A program made the translations under genes and the position numbers. The notes below the pieces were generated by a model, which did not search any database, was not told the DNA's origin, and saw only the letters and a program-made list of their open reading frames with translations. Of a DNA stretch of 64,000 nt, positions 25,130 to 35,116 are shown one piece after another. The number at the start of each line of letters is the position of its first letter. The stretch's first letter is position 1. Source of the stretch: DASPGQ01 sp035457705 (lineage in GTDB: Bacteria; Acidobacteriota; Vicinamibacteria; Marinacidobacterales; SMYC01); contig DATIBD010000015.1 in the NCBI GenBank assembly GCA_035457705.1, forward strand, positions 38,899-102,898, in the 5' to 3' direction.

Positions 25130-26005
25130 TCAACCACCCTGAATCAGGTCGTGCAAGGGAGCGGCGATGTGCTCGAGCCACTCCCCGCCGCGCGGATCCA
25201 CGGCGATTCCCACGAGGATGTAGCGCTTCCGGGGCGCCTCCACGAGAGCGCTGTCCGAGTGGAAGTGTCGCCACGTTCCGGATTTGCGGTAGAGGCGGGT
25301 GTCGGGCCGCAACGCCAGGCCCTTCACGAACTTGTGATGGATGCCTGGCTCCGCGAGAGCGGCCTTCATTTGGCGCGTGAGGTCAGGGGACAGGAGCAGG
25401 CCACGGTCGAGCAGGAAGTAGAAGCGGGCCACCTGAAAAGCGGTGGCCCCGTGCGAAAGACCCTGGAGAGGATCGCGATGGTAGGCGGGTGCCTTCCCGT
25501 AGGGTTTTCCGACCCACAGCCCTCCACCGGTGGATGGGTCGTAGAAACGGTAGCGTTCGGAGGTGAGGATATCGAGAAGGGTTTCCTCGCCCACCTTCGA
25601 AAGCATCCGGCTTGCGTCCACGTTGCTCGAGTTGCGGATCATGCGGTGAAGCGACGCGAGCGTTTCCTTGTCGAGCTCGAGCTCCCCGCGCTCCGCTTGC
25701 ACGAACGCTCCCAACAGGATCGCGATCTTCGGGAGGCTCGCGGCGTAGATCATGTCGTCTCCGTTGACCATCGCGAGACGCGGAGCGGCGTTCGCCGAGA
25801 GGTCGACGAGGGCCACGGCGAGGTGGTGTTGCTCCACGGCCGGGCCCAGACCGAGCTTTCCAAGCTCCCGTTCCAACCCCGCCTGCAGCCTCACGTCCGC
25901 GCACCCGCGCAGGTCGTCGAGCTCAGCGGGCCCGGCCACGGCCCAGGTTGAAATCCACAGGGCGGCCATGACGGGACGTGCGGGCCAAGGCGTGCGATTC
26001 AGCAT
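25130..26005 (-). CDS. Exported beta-lactamase-fold serine hydrolase
   Basis: A 291-residue protein with a short signal (PVMAALWISTWAVAG). Active-site motifs of the class A beta-lactamase fold are present: SLPK (SxxK), a NSSN stretch in the position of SxN, and RKSGTW (KSG). Its size is that of class A beta-lactamases, but the sequence does not match any known antibiotic resistance enzyme to me. It leads the three-gene run with the PhoD-like protein and the L,D-transpeptidase, so an envelope role is likely. The ATG at 26005 gives the better signal peptide; the frame opens 21 nt earlier. Confidence 0.85.
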   Translation of the reverse strand: MLNRTPWPARPVMAALWISTWAVAGPAELDDLRGCADVRLQAGLERELGKLGLGPAVEQHHLAVALVDLSANAAPRLAMVNGDDMIYAASLPKIAILLGAFVQAERGELELDKETLASLHRMIRNSSNVDASRMLSKVGEETLLDILTSERYRFYDPSTGGGLWVGKPYGKAPAYHRDPLQGLSHGATAFQVARFYFLLDRGLLLSPDLTRQMKAALAEPGIHHKFVKGLALRPDTRLYRKSGTWRHFHSDSALVEAPRKRYILVGIAVDPRGGEWLEHIAAPLHDLIQGG

Positions 26006-26126
26006 CGGTTCTCGAGCCTGAACCATCTTACTGAGTTTCCGAGGACTATGGGGGCATCAAGGAGTGTCGAGGCGAGTCGGCGGGGCTCAGGCTGAGCATC
26101 TGTGATTGAACCCGATGAGCCTGCGA

Positions 26127-27736
26127 TCACCTGGCGCGTGAGAAGAACATCGTTCGAGTCGTTCCCGCGTTCGTCGTGAGAACGAGCTTGCCGGCCAGGA
26201 AGCCGTATCGGGTCACGCCTTCGAGCTGGCGAACGAACCGAGCCTCGACGTCGGCCGCGTCGCCCGGGCAGGCCATGCGCGTCGACTCGATAGGACCGAC
26301 CGCCACGGCACCGGGCGAATCGCCCGCGCTGAGCTCGGAAAAGTACCGATTGCACGCGCCGTGCCCAGCGACTTGATTCCCGTTGAAGCTCAAGGTCACG
26401 GTGGTCCCGTGAGGGGCCGGGTCGTTTCGGTCGAAGTGGGTCAGCATCCATTCCGCGCCTTCGAGGTCTCGAAGTAACAACGTACCCGTGTTCTGAGGCT
26501 CTCGTTCTCTCAGACGTGACCCATGCAGAGCCCAACGTCGGGTCAGCTTTTGCGATGGGCAACACATAGCGTCATCGGATCTGGCTTGCAAGACATCGAG
26601 CTCTGGTGTCATGTCCTGGCTCAGAAAAGCCTGCTCGAGGAGCCCGGTGAACGTCTTCGGCGAGAAGTCGGTACCTGTGGTGTTGAAATCGGACGCGACG
26701 ACGACCGGATGATCGATGGAGTGGATCTCCTCGAGCACCTGCTCGAGCTGAAGCTTGCGGATGTCGGGCTTGGCGCGGTTTTCCAGGTGCGGCGTCACCA
26801 CGGTCAGCTTCCCTTCGGGGAGAATCGGACACGTCCAACTGGGCGTAGAGCGCCATGCGCCCGCCGCGTCGCATCTCGCGCTTCAGCGGGTCGCCGAGAG
26901 CCCCCGCGAGACCCCGCATGATCTTCTCCGGTATCGGCAAATTCTCCTCCCCGCTGAACCAGTCGTAACCATCCTCGAAGGGAATGAGCTTCGCGCTTCG
27001 GATGGGATAGCGGGAAAGAATGGCGGAGCCGTGAAACGCCTTCAGGCGCGTCTTGTCGGGCGTGAACTGATCGTGAGCTTCTGCCGCTCGACCGGATCCT
27101 GTAATTGTCGAAGCTCTCCGTCCCCACGACCTTGGGGTCGATCTCGATGAACTCGACGCCGTAGGCCCAGTTCATGTCGAATGCGTCGCCGAGCTCCCGG
27201 ATGACCTCACGATACTGGGTTCGCGGCATTCCCCAATCCACTTCGCTGAGGGCGATAACGTCCGCCGTTTCCATCATCGTCAATTGTGCGCGCAAGAGGG
27301 CGTAGTTTTGCGCGGCGTCTGCCTCGAGCTCGTCTTCCGGTACCTCGTCTCCAGGATGCCGTTTCTCGTAACGCTCGGTCACGACCCGCTGGACGAAGGC
27401 CTCCCGGTCGGTAAACAGGAGCTTGATGTCGTCGAGCCTCAGGCCGCGCTCGATGTTCCATAGAACGAAGCGAAGCGAGGGGCCGAGGTGATGGGCGATC
27501 GGGCGGTGCGGTTTCGCGCCCCGATAGTAGGCCTCGTTGCTGATGAATGGAGACGTGGTGATCGACTCGATCTTGGCGTCGAGCTCGGCCGAGAGGGGTG
27601 CGCTCCGGCTCATTGCAGCGAGCTCGTCGTACGTGAAGAATCCGGGCTCCAGGTACCGAACGTATGGATCGCGGTCCTGCGCGCTGGCGGCAGAGGTGAT
27701 CCAGGCGATTGCACAAATGACGAATCTTCGGGGCAT
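26127..27736 (-). pseudogene. Endonuclease/exonuclease/phosphatase family gene fused to a META domain, frameshifted
   Basis: The N-terminal 200 residues (signal peptide, then LRFVLWNIERG, DVIALSEVDWGM) belong to the endonuclease/exonuclease/phosphatase superfamily. At about 27097 the frame moves, and FHGSAILSRYPI with RGGRMALYAQLDV continues in a second frame. At about 26825 it moves again, and LPEGKLTVVTPHLENRA and VVASDFNTTGTDF continue in a third. The usual C-terminus is then missing: after about residue 25 of that part comes a META (HslJ-like) domain with GAEWMLTHF, GNQVAGHGACNRYF and ESTRMACPG. So the locus has two frame lesions and an apparent fusion to a different exported protein. Confidence 0.8.
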
Positions 27737-27865
27737 GGGTGTCGATCCTCGTGAACGTACCCTCGCGGAGGCAGATTTTATCCGCGCCGCGTCACGACGA
27801 CTATCCGATCTCCGACTATTTTCAATGGATTCACCCGTCCTCGACGAGGAGCTCCCGGCTGCACC

Positions 27866-30406
27866 TCAACGAGATCGCCGGCGCTCGATCGTCGCGGCTT
27901 GCTCCGGTCCCGACTGAAGCGACTCGGCGTTGTCGTTCGCGGTATTGGCCGAGTCCGTCGAGCTCAGCCCCATCACGCTGGTCACCGTTTCTGGCACCGA
28001 TTTCACGTGGAGGTCTCGCTGGGGGAACGGGATCTCGAAACCGGCACGCATCAGAGCATCGTGAACACCGACCGCGAGCTCGCTGCGAATGCGCAGGAAG
28101 TCGTCGAAATTGGCCGTCCAGGCACGGAGGGTGAAGTCGAGCGAGCTCTCTCCGAAGCCGTCGAAGATGGCGTAGGGCACCGGCTCTTGGAGTATCTCGT
28201 CGTGCTTCTTTGCGACCTGAAGGAGCGTGTCGAGCACCGCCTGGGGACGAGAGCCGTACGCCACTCCCACACGTACCTCGAGGCGGCGAAGGCGGTCCGA
28301 GTACGTCCAGTTGATCAGTCGGCCATCGATGAGATGCGCATTGGGAACGATCACTTCGGCGCCCTCGAACGTGCGTACCGTGCTCGAGCGAATCCCGATT
28401 CGGCTCACCTTGCCGAACACGGTATCGAGCTCGATCGTGTCACCCGACTGAATCGGGCGCTCAAATAGCAAGATGATTCCCGAAACGAAGTTGTTGACGA
28501 TGTTCTGGAGGCCGAATCCGATGCCGACACCGAGTGCGCCGGCGAGCAGGGCGAGACGGTTGAGCTCGATGCCAGCGGCAACCAGCGCGACCACCAACCC
28601 GATGAATACGATCGTGTAGCGAGCGAGCTTGGAGATAGTGCTCGGTACGCCGCGCGGCAGGGCGAACCGAGGCAGGACGTCCTCTTCGAGGATGACCCGA
28701 GCCATGCGCGAAACGACGATGGAGAGATAGATGGTCGCAAGGAGGGCGACAACGTCGCCGAGAGAGATCTCGAGAGCTCCAACGGACAGCGTAAAGCCCA
28801 GCACGTTCGCCGCGGCGTCGATGAACGGCGACAGCAGCTGAAACGTCATCAGCGTGAACCAAACCCAGCTCCCGAGGGCCACCAGGCGCAACAGCTTTGT
28901 GGCGACTCCACGAATAACGTCCGACTTGATACGAAGAGACTCGAACGAACGCAACGCCCGGGTCTCCAATAGAAGCGTCAAGAGCCCTTGGAGAACCAGG
29001 TAGCCGGCGAAGAGCAAGACGGCGGTGTAGGCGCTCGCCAGCGCTCCCTCGGTCAGTAAGCTGGACAAGCGAGCTCGCCCAAGGAGGTTCGCGGCGATCG
29101 AAACGCCGAGGATCACGGTTCCAGCCCGCGCGGCGAGGATCGCCGCTCGCCACCATCTCCCCTGAGGATGCCCCGGTGCCGTTCTCCCAGTGCTCGAGAA
29201 CCGCAACAGGGCCACGAGTACAATCGTCGACAAAGTCAGCTGGGCCAAGCGCGTCACGAACGCCTCGGAGGGCAAGAGATCGACGACGAGGTCGCCGAAA
29301 TAGAGGGCAGCCAGGCCGTAGAGTGGACCCCGCATGCTCGAGTACACGAGTCGGGGGAGAATGATCAGCAACGGGGCGAGCAGAAGGAATCGATTCAGTT
29401 CGTAGAGCCCGAGGGGTGCCCTCGGATAGAACAGGCGGGAGAGCAGCAGCGTGAGGAACAATGCATTCGCAAAAGGATGGGAAAGGGCTCGACTCGAGGA
29501 TTGGAGCTCTTCCCGCTGCTGCCAGTGTTCTTTCCTCCTGGCGAGGGCGGTGAACAACCAAAGCAGCACTAGGAACGTCAGGGCGTGTGCCGCGAAGCGG
29601 TCCGTGTTCGCCCGGCTGTAGTCCCGAAGAGACCTCCAGGTCCCGCCAAAATGACCCGTCAGAGCTCGGCTCGAGTCGTAGCGTCCGTCGTCTATCGTGC
29701 CAGCTGACCAGAGGGGTTCTGCGTCCGCACGGAGCAACGAATCCCGAGCCTCACGGAGCGCGCCGTCGAGCCGGCCGAGGTGCGCGCGCACCACCACGCC
29801 GTGTTCCCCGAGCGCGGACTGGATCGACAGGACAACGCTGAGTCGCTCCAGTACGGCGCGTTCCACATTGTCGGCGCGAGCCAAAACGTTCGCGATCGTG
29901 TCTCGCACCGGGCCGGGTAGGTCGCCGGTCGCTGCCTGTTGCGTCGTGGACCAAACTTCTTCGAGACCGCGAATCTCTTCGAGCGCCGACCCCATGGCTG
30001 TCGAACGGACCTCTAGCTCGCCGAGCCAGCCGTCGACTTGCGCGCTCAACGACAGCCAGCGATTTTGGGCCTCGTTCAGGTCACGGAGCGACATCGCGGA
30101 CAGGTCGCGGCGCTCTACCTCGGCTTGTTCCTCGTCCAGGAGTCGGGTCCAGCCCGGTAGCTCGGCGGCGATGACTTCGACTCCGGGGTCCGCGGGAACG
30201 GTCCTCTCGATCTCGTCGAGGCGGACCGTAGACTCCTCGGCACGGCGTGGGATCTCGGAGATGGAAATCGCGACCGGTGCCTCTTGCTGGGAGGTTGGCT
30301 CGGTTTGAGCCGGCTCGGGCTCCACGGGTTGCTGGAGAGCCGAAGAGCTCGCCGCAACGAGGATGACGACGGCAGGCCCGAGGAGAGAGCTCGTCCGCCT
30401 CGTCAT
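27866..30406 (-). CDS. Large MscS-family mechanosensitive channel
   Basis: An 846-residue membrane protein. A signal peptide is followed by a periplasmic, largely coiled-coil region (residues about 40-260), then about ten membrane helices. Near residue 600 starts the MscS core: helix TM3 with LALLAGALGVGIGFGLQNIV, followed by FVSGIILLFERPIQSGD and VGVAYGS. This layout matches the MscK/YbiO class, channels that open when membrane tension rises after osmotic downshock. The gene is intact and complete even though the genes on both sides are damaged, which speaks against a uniform error rate in this stretch. Confidence 0.92.
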   Translation of the reverse strand: MTRRTSSLLGPAVVILVAASSSALQQPVEPEPAQTEPTSQQEAPVAISISEIPRRAEESTVRLDEIERTVPADPGVEVIAAELPGWTRLLDEEQAEVERRDLSAMSLRDLNEAQNRWLSLSAQVDGWLGELEVRSTAMGSALEEIRGLEEVWSTTQQAATGDLPGPVRDTIANVLARADNVERAVLERLSVVLSIQSALGEHGVVVRAHLGRLDGALREARDSLLRADAEPLWSAGTIDDGRYDSSRALTGHFGGTWRSLRDYSRANTDRFAAHALTFLVLLWLFTALARRKEHWQQREELQSSSRALSHPFANALFLTLLLSRLFYPRAPLGLYELNRFLLLAPLLIILPRLVYSSMRGPLYGLAALYFGDLVVDLLPSEAFVTRLAQLTLSTIVLVALLRFSSTGRTAPGHPQGRWWRAAILAARAGTVILGVSIAANLLGRARLSSLLTEGALASAYTAVLLFAGYLVLQGLLTLLLETRALRSFESLRIKSDVIRGVATKLLRLVALGSWVWFTLMTFQLLSPFIDAAANVLGFTLSVGALEISLGDVVALLATIYLSIVVSRMARVILEEDVLPRFALPRGVPSTISKLARYTIVFIGLVVALVAAGIELNRLALLAGALGVGIGFGLQNIVNNFVSGIILLFERPIQSGDTIELDTVFGKVSRIGIRSSTVRTFEGAEVIVPNAHLIDGRLINWTYSDRLRRLEVRVGVAYGSRPQAVLDTLLQVAKKHDEILQEPVPYAIFDGFGESSLDFTLRAWTANFDDFLRIRSELAVGVHDALMRAGFEIPFPQRDLHVKSVPETVTSVMGLSSTDSANTANDNAESLQSGPEQAATIERRRSR

Positions 30407-30494
30407 GTCACGAGATTATCACGCTGATTCGCTAATTTTTGTCGAGGAAGAAGAGACTCTGCTCGGAGCGAGCTTTTCATATTCTTGGGTGTTG

Positions 30495-30531
30495 CGAAGC
30501 GACCCTGACTCTGACCTCCGAGGTCGCTTCG
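30495..30531. repeat. Perfect 10-bp inverted repeat
   Basis: CGAAGCGACC and GGTCGCTTCG flank a 17-nt loop in the gap between the channel gene and the remnant to its right. For leftward transcripts it would form a strong hairpin after the remnant, but no T tract follows. The rest of the 258-nt gap holds nothing recognised. Confidence 0.5.
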
Positions 30532-30664
30532 ACTCCCTCTGGGCCGCGTTGCGGTAGAAGTCGCGTGCATGGATCGGCCGTGCGATCCGATTCTCCGCTC
30601 GGAACCCGGGCTGGCTCTGAGACCGAGACTTCGGGTCCGCTGGCGACGATCTCTCAGGAAACCG

Positions 30665-31062
30665 TCACTGTTGCCAGGTCAGCTCGAACTCGTAGTCGTC
30701 GGCGCCGCCCTTGCTATCGGTAATCCTCACGATCGCCGTGTAGTTGTTGCTGCTGTTCGGGAATTGAGTCAGCAGCACCAGGCCACGACCGTGAATCTTG
30801 TGTACCGACACGGGCGACCCGTTTCTCGGCAGGGCTGCGCTGAACCGCGCTTGGCGCTCCTGAGTCCCGGAGCCGCCCTTGTCGTTCACGTGATGGTTCC
30901 TCCCGCGGATCTCGATGTCGGCACCGATGTCCACGCGTCCTCTCCAGCGGAACATCCCCTCCTCGCGAAACGAGAAGTGATCGTCCTCCCACTCGTTGCT
31001 GTGGTTCCAATCGTTGTTCTCCCAGTCGTTCCAGCTATCGCTCCGCCCAGCAAGAGAAGAAG
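30665..31062 (-). pseudogene. Hypothetical beta-rich protein lacking its N-terminus
   Basis: The last 110 or so residues read as a good protein: FRWRGRVDIGADIEIRG, PVSVHKIHGRG, SSNNYTAIVRITDSKGG and a final FELTW. This type is an exported protein of unknown function in Acidobacteriota. The expected signal peptide is missing. Upstream, the frame is joined to unrelated sequence near 31040-31060, where another frame holds a transporter-like start. An in-frame ATG (FREEGM) could still give a short product. Confidence 0.5.
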
Positions 31063-31158
31063 ATTCGTGAACAGCAGAAAAACGGTGCCGGACTCGCCCG
31101 CCCGGACTTCTCCAAAAGCTTTGAACGCGTGATCGAAGAAACCATGTTTTTTCGACAT
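31040..31158 (-). pseudogene. Remnant of an NTP/NDP exchange transporter N-terminus
   Basis: From an ATG at 31158 about 38 residues read MSKKHGFFDHAFKAFGEVRA and GTVFLLFTNLLLLL. The aromatic helix, EVRAGE and the following hydrophobic run resemble the first residues of ATP/ADP-translocase-like MFS proteins. The match is short, so this is tentative. The rest of the gene is absent. Confidence 0.35.
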
Positions 31159-31273
31159 ATTCACGATGCTCCAGGTGAGCGCACACCACCTGGATTGAAA
31201 AAACATAGCTCGCGCAGGAAGCGGGTGCCTACCGTTGACTGCCACAATCGGGCGAGCGGTGAGTTCCGCCGCC

Positions 31274-31745
31274 CTATCCACCTACGTAGCTCTGGATGAG
31301 CGCCTCCCAGTCCACCTCGCCGATGACTTCGAGAAGCGCGAGGTTCATAGGCTCTCTCAGCTCGCTCGCTGATTGAAGCGCGAAGCCATAGGCTTCGTGA
31401 TCGATGAGATCGGGAAGGACCCGCGTGCGATGCTGGGTCTCGTTCGCGGCCAGATGGCCAAGCATGGGAACGTCGTAGACGACCGCGGAGACGTCGCCCC
31501 GGTCGAGCGCTCGAATCGCATCGACCACGCTATTGAAACGTGCGAAGGGAAATCCCGAGCGCCGGAGGTACTCCTCGCTCGAAGAGCCCGGTACCGTCCC
31601 CACGACGACACCCTCGAGGTCGCGCGGGCCCCGAATCCTGATTCGAGCGTTCCTAGCGCGAGCGCCGTGGTGAAAGCGGCGGTGGATCCAACAACGCCCG
31701 AGTCACGCCGTCCGATTGTAGTCCGCTCCAGCCCGTTTCGTCTCT
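31274..31745 (-). pseudogene. Remnant of a solute-binding-protein-type ion channel
   Basis: The C-terminal 120 residues (RGPRDLEGVVVGTVPGSSS, AIRALDRGDVSAVVYD, EVDWEALIQSYVGG) match the end of family 3 extracellular solute-binding proteins. Just upstream, in another frame, VVGSTAAFTTALALGTLES resembles the last helix of the pore in prokaryotic glutamate-receptor-like potassium channels, which have this binding domain wrapped around them. A frame change near 31650 separates the two, and the rest of the gene is missing. It is therefore a decayed remnant. Confidence 0.55.
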
Positions 31746-31823
31746 GGAGTCTACTTCTCGAGAGTCCTTCGCGTCGGGAAGGGAAGCTGCGCTCGCAGCG
31801 GGAGTTGGCGTGCGAACCCTACG

Positions 31824-32654
31824 TCACGAGAACGTGTCGCACCGCTCGGGATCCCCTGTCGTGAAACCGCGCTGAAACCACTCCTGACGCTGCGCAGACG
31901 AGCCGTGAGTAAAAGACTCGGGCGACACCCATCCCTGCGTCTGCCGCTGGATACGGTCGTCGCCGATGGCTGCCGCCGCCTCGAGCGCCTCCGATGGATC
32001 GTCTCGGTCGAGCAGGCCACGCTCACTCGTCGAATGTCCCCACACGCCGGCGAAACAGTCCGCTTGGAGCTCGAGGCGAACGGATAGATCGTTCGTATTT
32101 CCGGGGTTCCTCGACTGCACACGCCTCATCTCGCTCTCGATCCCGAGAAGGTTCTGGATGTGGTGTCCCATTTCGTGCGCGATGACGTAGGCCTGGGCGA
32201 AATCGCCAGACGCACCAAACTGGCTTCGGAGCTCTTTGAAGAACGAAAGGTCCAGATAGATGTTTCCATCACCGGGGCAGTAGAAAGGTCCCGTAGCCGA
32301 GCTGTTCATGCCGCAAGCCGATCGCACCACGTCCCGGAAGAGCACCATCCTGGCTCTCTGGTATCGCTCCGGCAAGATGCGAGACCATGTGCCTTGAAGG
32401 TCATCGAGCACGAACGACATGAAGTCGACGAGCTCCTCTTCGTCGGGACTCGTTCGGAAGTCACTGTTCGACGTGGACATCGGTTCGTTCGATACGAATG
32501 CAGGGCCCAGCAAGGAAACGAAATCCTGCTTGAAGACGACGCTGAGCGCGATGAGAAGCAGAAGTGTCCCGCAACCGATCGTGCCACCGCGGCTCATTCG
32601 CTGCCCGCGACGATCTTCCAGGTCAGCGCTCCGCTCTCTACGCGTCCATCGCAT
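31824..32654 (-). CDS. Neutral zinc metallopeptidase, YpfJ family
   Basis: A 276-residue protein of the YpfJ family (PF04228). The N-terminal LEDRRGQRMSRGGTIGCG is typical and precedes one membrane helix (residues about 27-41). The zinc motif HEMGHH lies at 160-165, with a further glutamate in LELQADCFAG near 195. Its place is a membrane-anchored peptidase facing the periplasm; substrates are unknown. The full-length gene is intact. A broken second copy of its 5' end lies at 36885-37018. Confidence 0.93.
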   Translation of the reverse strand: MRWTRRERSADLEDRRGQRMSRGGTIGCGTLLLLIALSVVFKQDFVSLLGPAFVSNEPMSTSNSDFRTSPDEEELVDFMSFVLDDLQGTWSRILPERYQRARMVLFRDVVRSACGMNSSATGPFYCPGDGNIYLDLSFFKELRSQFGASGDFAQAYVIAHEMGHHIQNLLGIESEMRRVQSRNPGNTNDLSVRLELQADCFAGVWGHSTSERGLLDRDDPSEALEAAAAIGDDRIQRQTQGWVSPESFTHGSSAQRQEWFQRGFTTGDPERCDTFS

Positions 32655-32801
32655 GCCTCACCTCGACGAGAGTTTATAGCACGGTGGCCCTTTTTGTCGG
32701 CTATCCGAATCCTGCCGCTTCTAATCAGAATCGATACCGGTCGTGCGTGACGGTTTGGCAAAGAGCTTTGCTGGGGTTCCTCCATTGGGTATCCTCGCGC
32801 G
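32655..32801. promoter_or_regulatory. Divergent intergenic region between metallopeptidase and patatin genes
   Basis: The 147-nt gap must hold the promoters of both genes. No clear -35/-10 pair or operator can be named with confidence. Confidence 0.3.
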
Positions 32802-35030
32802 ATGCGAAGAGACGCTCTGCGGATTTGTCTCGCTGGGTTCCTCGTCATCTCCATGGTCCTTATGACCGATTCAGATGCGGCACCTTCAACCCGGCCGAAG
32901 CTCGGTCTCGCGCTCGGCGGCGGGGCCGCGCGCGGAATCGCCCACATCGGCATACTCCAATGGCTCGACGAGCATCGCGTTCCCGTCGACTTCATCGCCG
33001 GAACGAGCATGGGAGGCCTGGTCGGAGGTGCCTACGCATCGGGGTTGTCACCCGAGGATCTTCGCGTGCTCATGCGTGACGCGGACTGGGATCTCATTTT
33101 CCTCGCCGACTCGCCGTTCAAATACAAGACCTTTCGTCGCAAACAGGACGCGCGTGAGTTCCCTTCGCTCATCGAGCTCGGGCTGAAAGACGGCCTGAAG
33201 CTTCCGAGCGGTCTCAACGCCGGACAGGGCGTGCAGTCAATGCTCGACCGTATCGCTGCCCCCTATCCGCTCCTCGACAGCTTCGACGAGCTTCCGACGC
33301 CCTTTCGCGCCGTGGCCACGGATCTCGATTTGGCGGATGTCGTCGTTCTCGGCGGCGGCTCGCTTGCCGAGGCGATGCGAGCCACCATGGCCATTCCCGG
33401 AATGTTTGCTCCGGTGACACTGAACGGGCGGATCCTGGTCGACGGTGGGACCCTCAACAACGTTCCCGCGGACGTTGCTCGCGCCATGGGTGCCGATGTG
33501 GTCGTGGCTGTGAACGTCTCATCGGCGACGGACGGCTTCGCGGCTCCGACGAATTTCTTCGACGTGCTCGGGCGTACCATGGACGCGATGATGGCGATGG
33601 GCGTCGCGAAGGCGCTTCAATCAGCGGACCTCGTCATCACCCCCGATTTGAGGGGCTTTCCCGGCACGGACTATCGCCGGAGTGAGGAGATCGCGGCTCG
33701 AGGCTACCAGGCGGCGGAGGCGGCCAAGGACCAGCTCCTCCCGTACTCCGTGGACGAAGAAGCTTATGCGGCCTGGAGCCGAGCGCGGCTCGCAAGAAGG
33801 CGCGAGGTCCCGAAGCGCCTCGATGCCGTTCGCGTGGAGGGAGTTCCCGGCAAACAAGGCGACCGGATTCGAGCCCGCCTCGAACGCCGGCTCGTGTCCT
33901 CGGATACGACGCTCGAAGACATCGAAAACGAGATTCTGCGCCTCGCCGGCACCGATCGCTACGAAACGATTCGCTATGCCGTCCGCGACGTGCAAGGAGC
34001 GGAAACGCTCGAGCTCTACGTCACACCGAAGCAGCACGGCCCCCCTTTTCTCCTTCCTGGGCTCGAGCTTCAGAACATCGACTCCAATAGCTTCGCGCTG
34101 GACTTGAAGGGGCGCATCGCCTTTTACGACACCGTCATGCCGGACTCGGAGCTCCGCGTGGACTTCGGCGTGGGGACGAGCCAGCAGGCTGGAGTCGAGC
34201 TCTACCGTCGACTCTTTGGCTCACGCGTTTTCGTCGCTCCCCGCGGTTACTGGCGCCGCCACAGCCTGAACGGATACGACGCCGCGGGCGAGCTTCGAGC
34301 CGAGTATCGAGAAAAGGAAGCTGGAGGCGGAATCGATCTGGGCTTCGATCTCGGCTCTCGAAGCGAGCTCCGACTCGGGTACGATGTTGCCGACCTGAGG
34401 ACCCGGCTCCGCGTCGGCGAGCCGTCTCTCCCCGAGGCCGAGGGTCGAAACGCCTCCGCATCCGTCCGGTGGACGTCCGATGGACAAACGAGCCCCATTA
34501 TCCCGACTCGGGGCATCTTCACCCGCGTTGCCCTCCGATACTACACTGACACACCTGACGCCGTATTCCTCGGGGAGGAATTCGTCGGTCCCGAGGACTA
34601 TCCGCAGATCGAAGCACGTTTCTCGTCGTTCCACCGGTTCCACGAACGACACCGCATCTTTTACGTTGCTTCCGCGGGCTCGTCCTTCGGGGACGAGCCG
34701 GGTTACAACGAGTTCCTCCTCGGCGGGCTTCTTCGGCTCGGAGCCTTCCACGACGGCGAGATCTCGGGGGACAACTACGTCGTTGGCGTCGGCGGTCTTT
34801 TGTATCAAGTCCTGCGCCTTCCGGACATCATCGGGGCGAGCGGCTATATCGGCGCTTGGCTCGAGGCCGGCTCCGCGTTCGACGAATGGAGCGAGGCGTC
34901 CGCTCAATGGAACGCCTCGGGCGGCTTCGTGCTCGAGACGTTTCTGGGCCCGCTCTTCGTGGGCGGAAGCGTGTCGCTGAACGACGGTGACGGGCGCTTC
35001 TATGTGAACCTCGGTCCGTTCGTACGCTGA
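32802..35030 (+). CDS. Patatin-Omp85 protein (type Vd autotransporter, PlpD-like)
   Basis: A 742-residue exported protein. After the signal peptide comes a patatin phospholipase domain with the oxyanion block LGLALGGGAARG, the nucleophile in GTSMGG and the catalytic aspartate in VDGGTLNN. From about residue 345 a POTRA-like segment leads to a surface antigen barrel that ends with YVNLGPFVR. This matches PlpD of Pseudomonas, a lipase that carries its own outer-membrane transporter. The gene starts 147 nt from the divergent metallopeptidase gene, so the promoters share this gap. Confidence 0.9.
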   Translation: MRRDALRICLAGFLVISMVLMTDSDAAPSTRPKLGLALGGGAARGIAHIGILQWLDEHRVPVDFIAGTSMGGLVGGAYASGLSPEDLRVLMRDADWDLIFLADSPFKYKTFRRKQDAREFPSLIELGLKDGLKLPSGLNAGQGVQSMLDRIAAPYPLLDSFDELPTPFRAVATDLDLADVVVLGGGSLAEAMRATMAIPGMFAPVTLNGRILVDGGTLNNVPADVARAMGADVVVAVNVSSATDGFAAPTNFFDVLGRTMDAMMAMGVAKALQSADLVITPDLRGFPGTDYRRSEEIAARGYQAAEAAKDQLLPYSVDEEAYAAWSRARLARRREVPKRLDAVRVEGVPGKQGDRIRARLERRLVSSDTTLEDIENEILRLAGTDRYETIRYAVRDVQGAETLELYVTPKQHGPPFLLPGLELQNIDSNSFALDLKGRIAFYDTVMPDSELRVDFGVGTSQQAGVELYRRLFGSRVFVAPRGYWRRHSLNGYDAAGELRAEYREKEAGGGIDLGFDLGSRSELRLGYDVADLRTRLRVGEPSLPEAEGRNASASVRWTSDGQTSPIIPTRGIFTRVALRYYTDTPDAVFLGEEFVGPEDYPQIEARFSSFHRFHERHRIFYVASAGSSFGDEPGYNEFLLGGLLRLGAFHDGEISGDNYVVGVGGLLYQVLRLPDIIGASGYIGAWLEAGSAFDEWSEASAQWNASGGFVLETFLGPLFVGGSVSLNDGDGRFYVNLGPFVR

Positions 35031-35116
35031 GTTGTTCTCGGCGCACATTTTCGAGACCACCGAGCTCAGTCTCGTCGCGACGTAAGGAAACTCGTGGACC
35101 GAGGCTCTTGGGTTTA

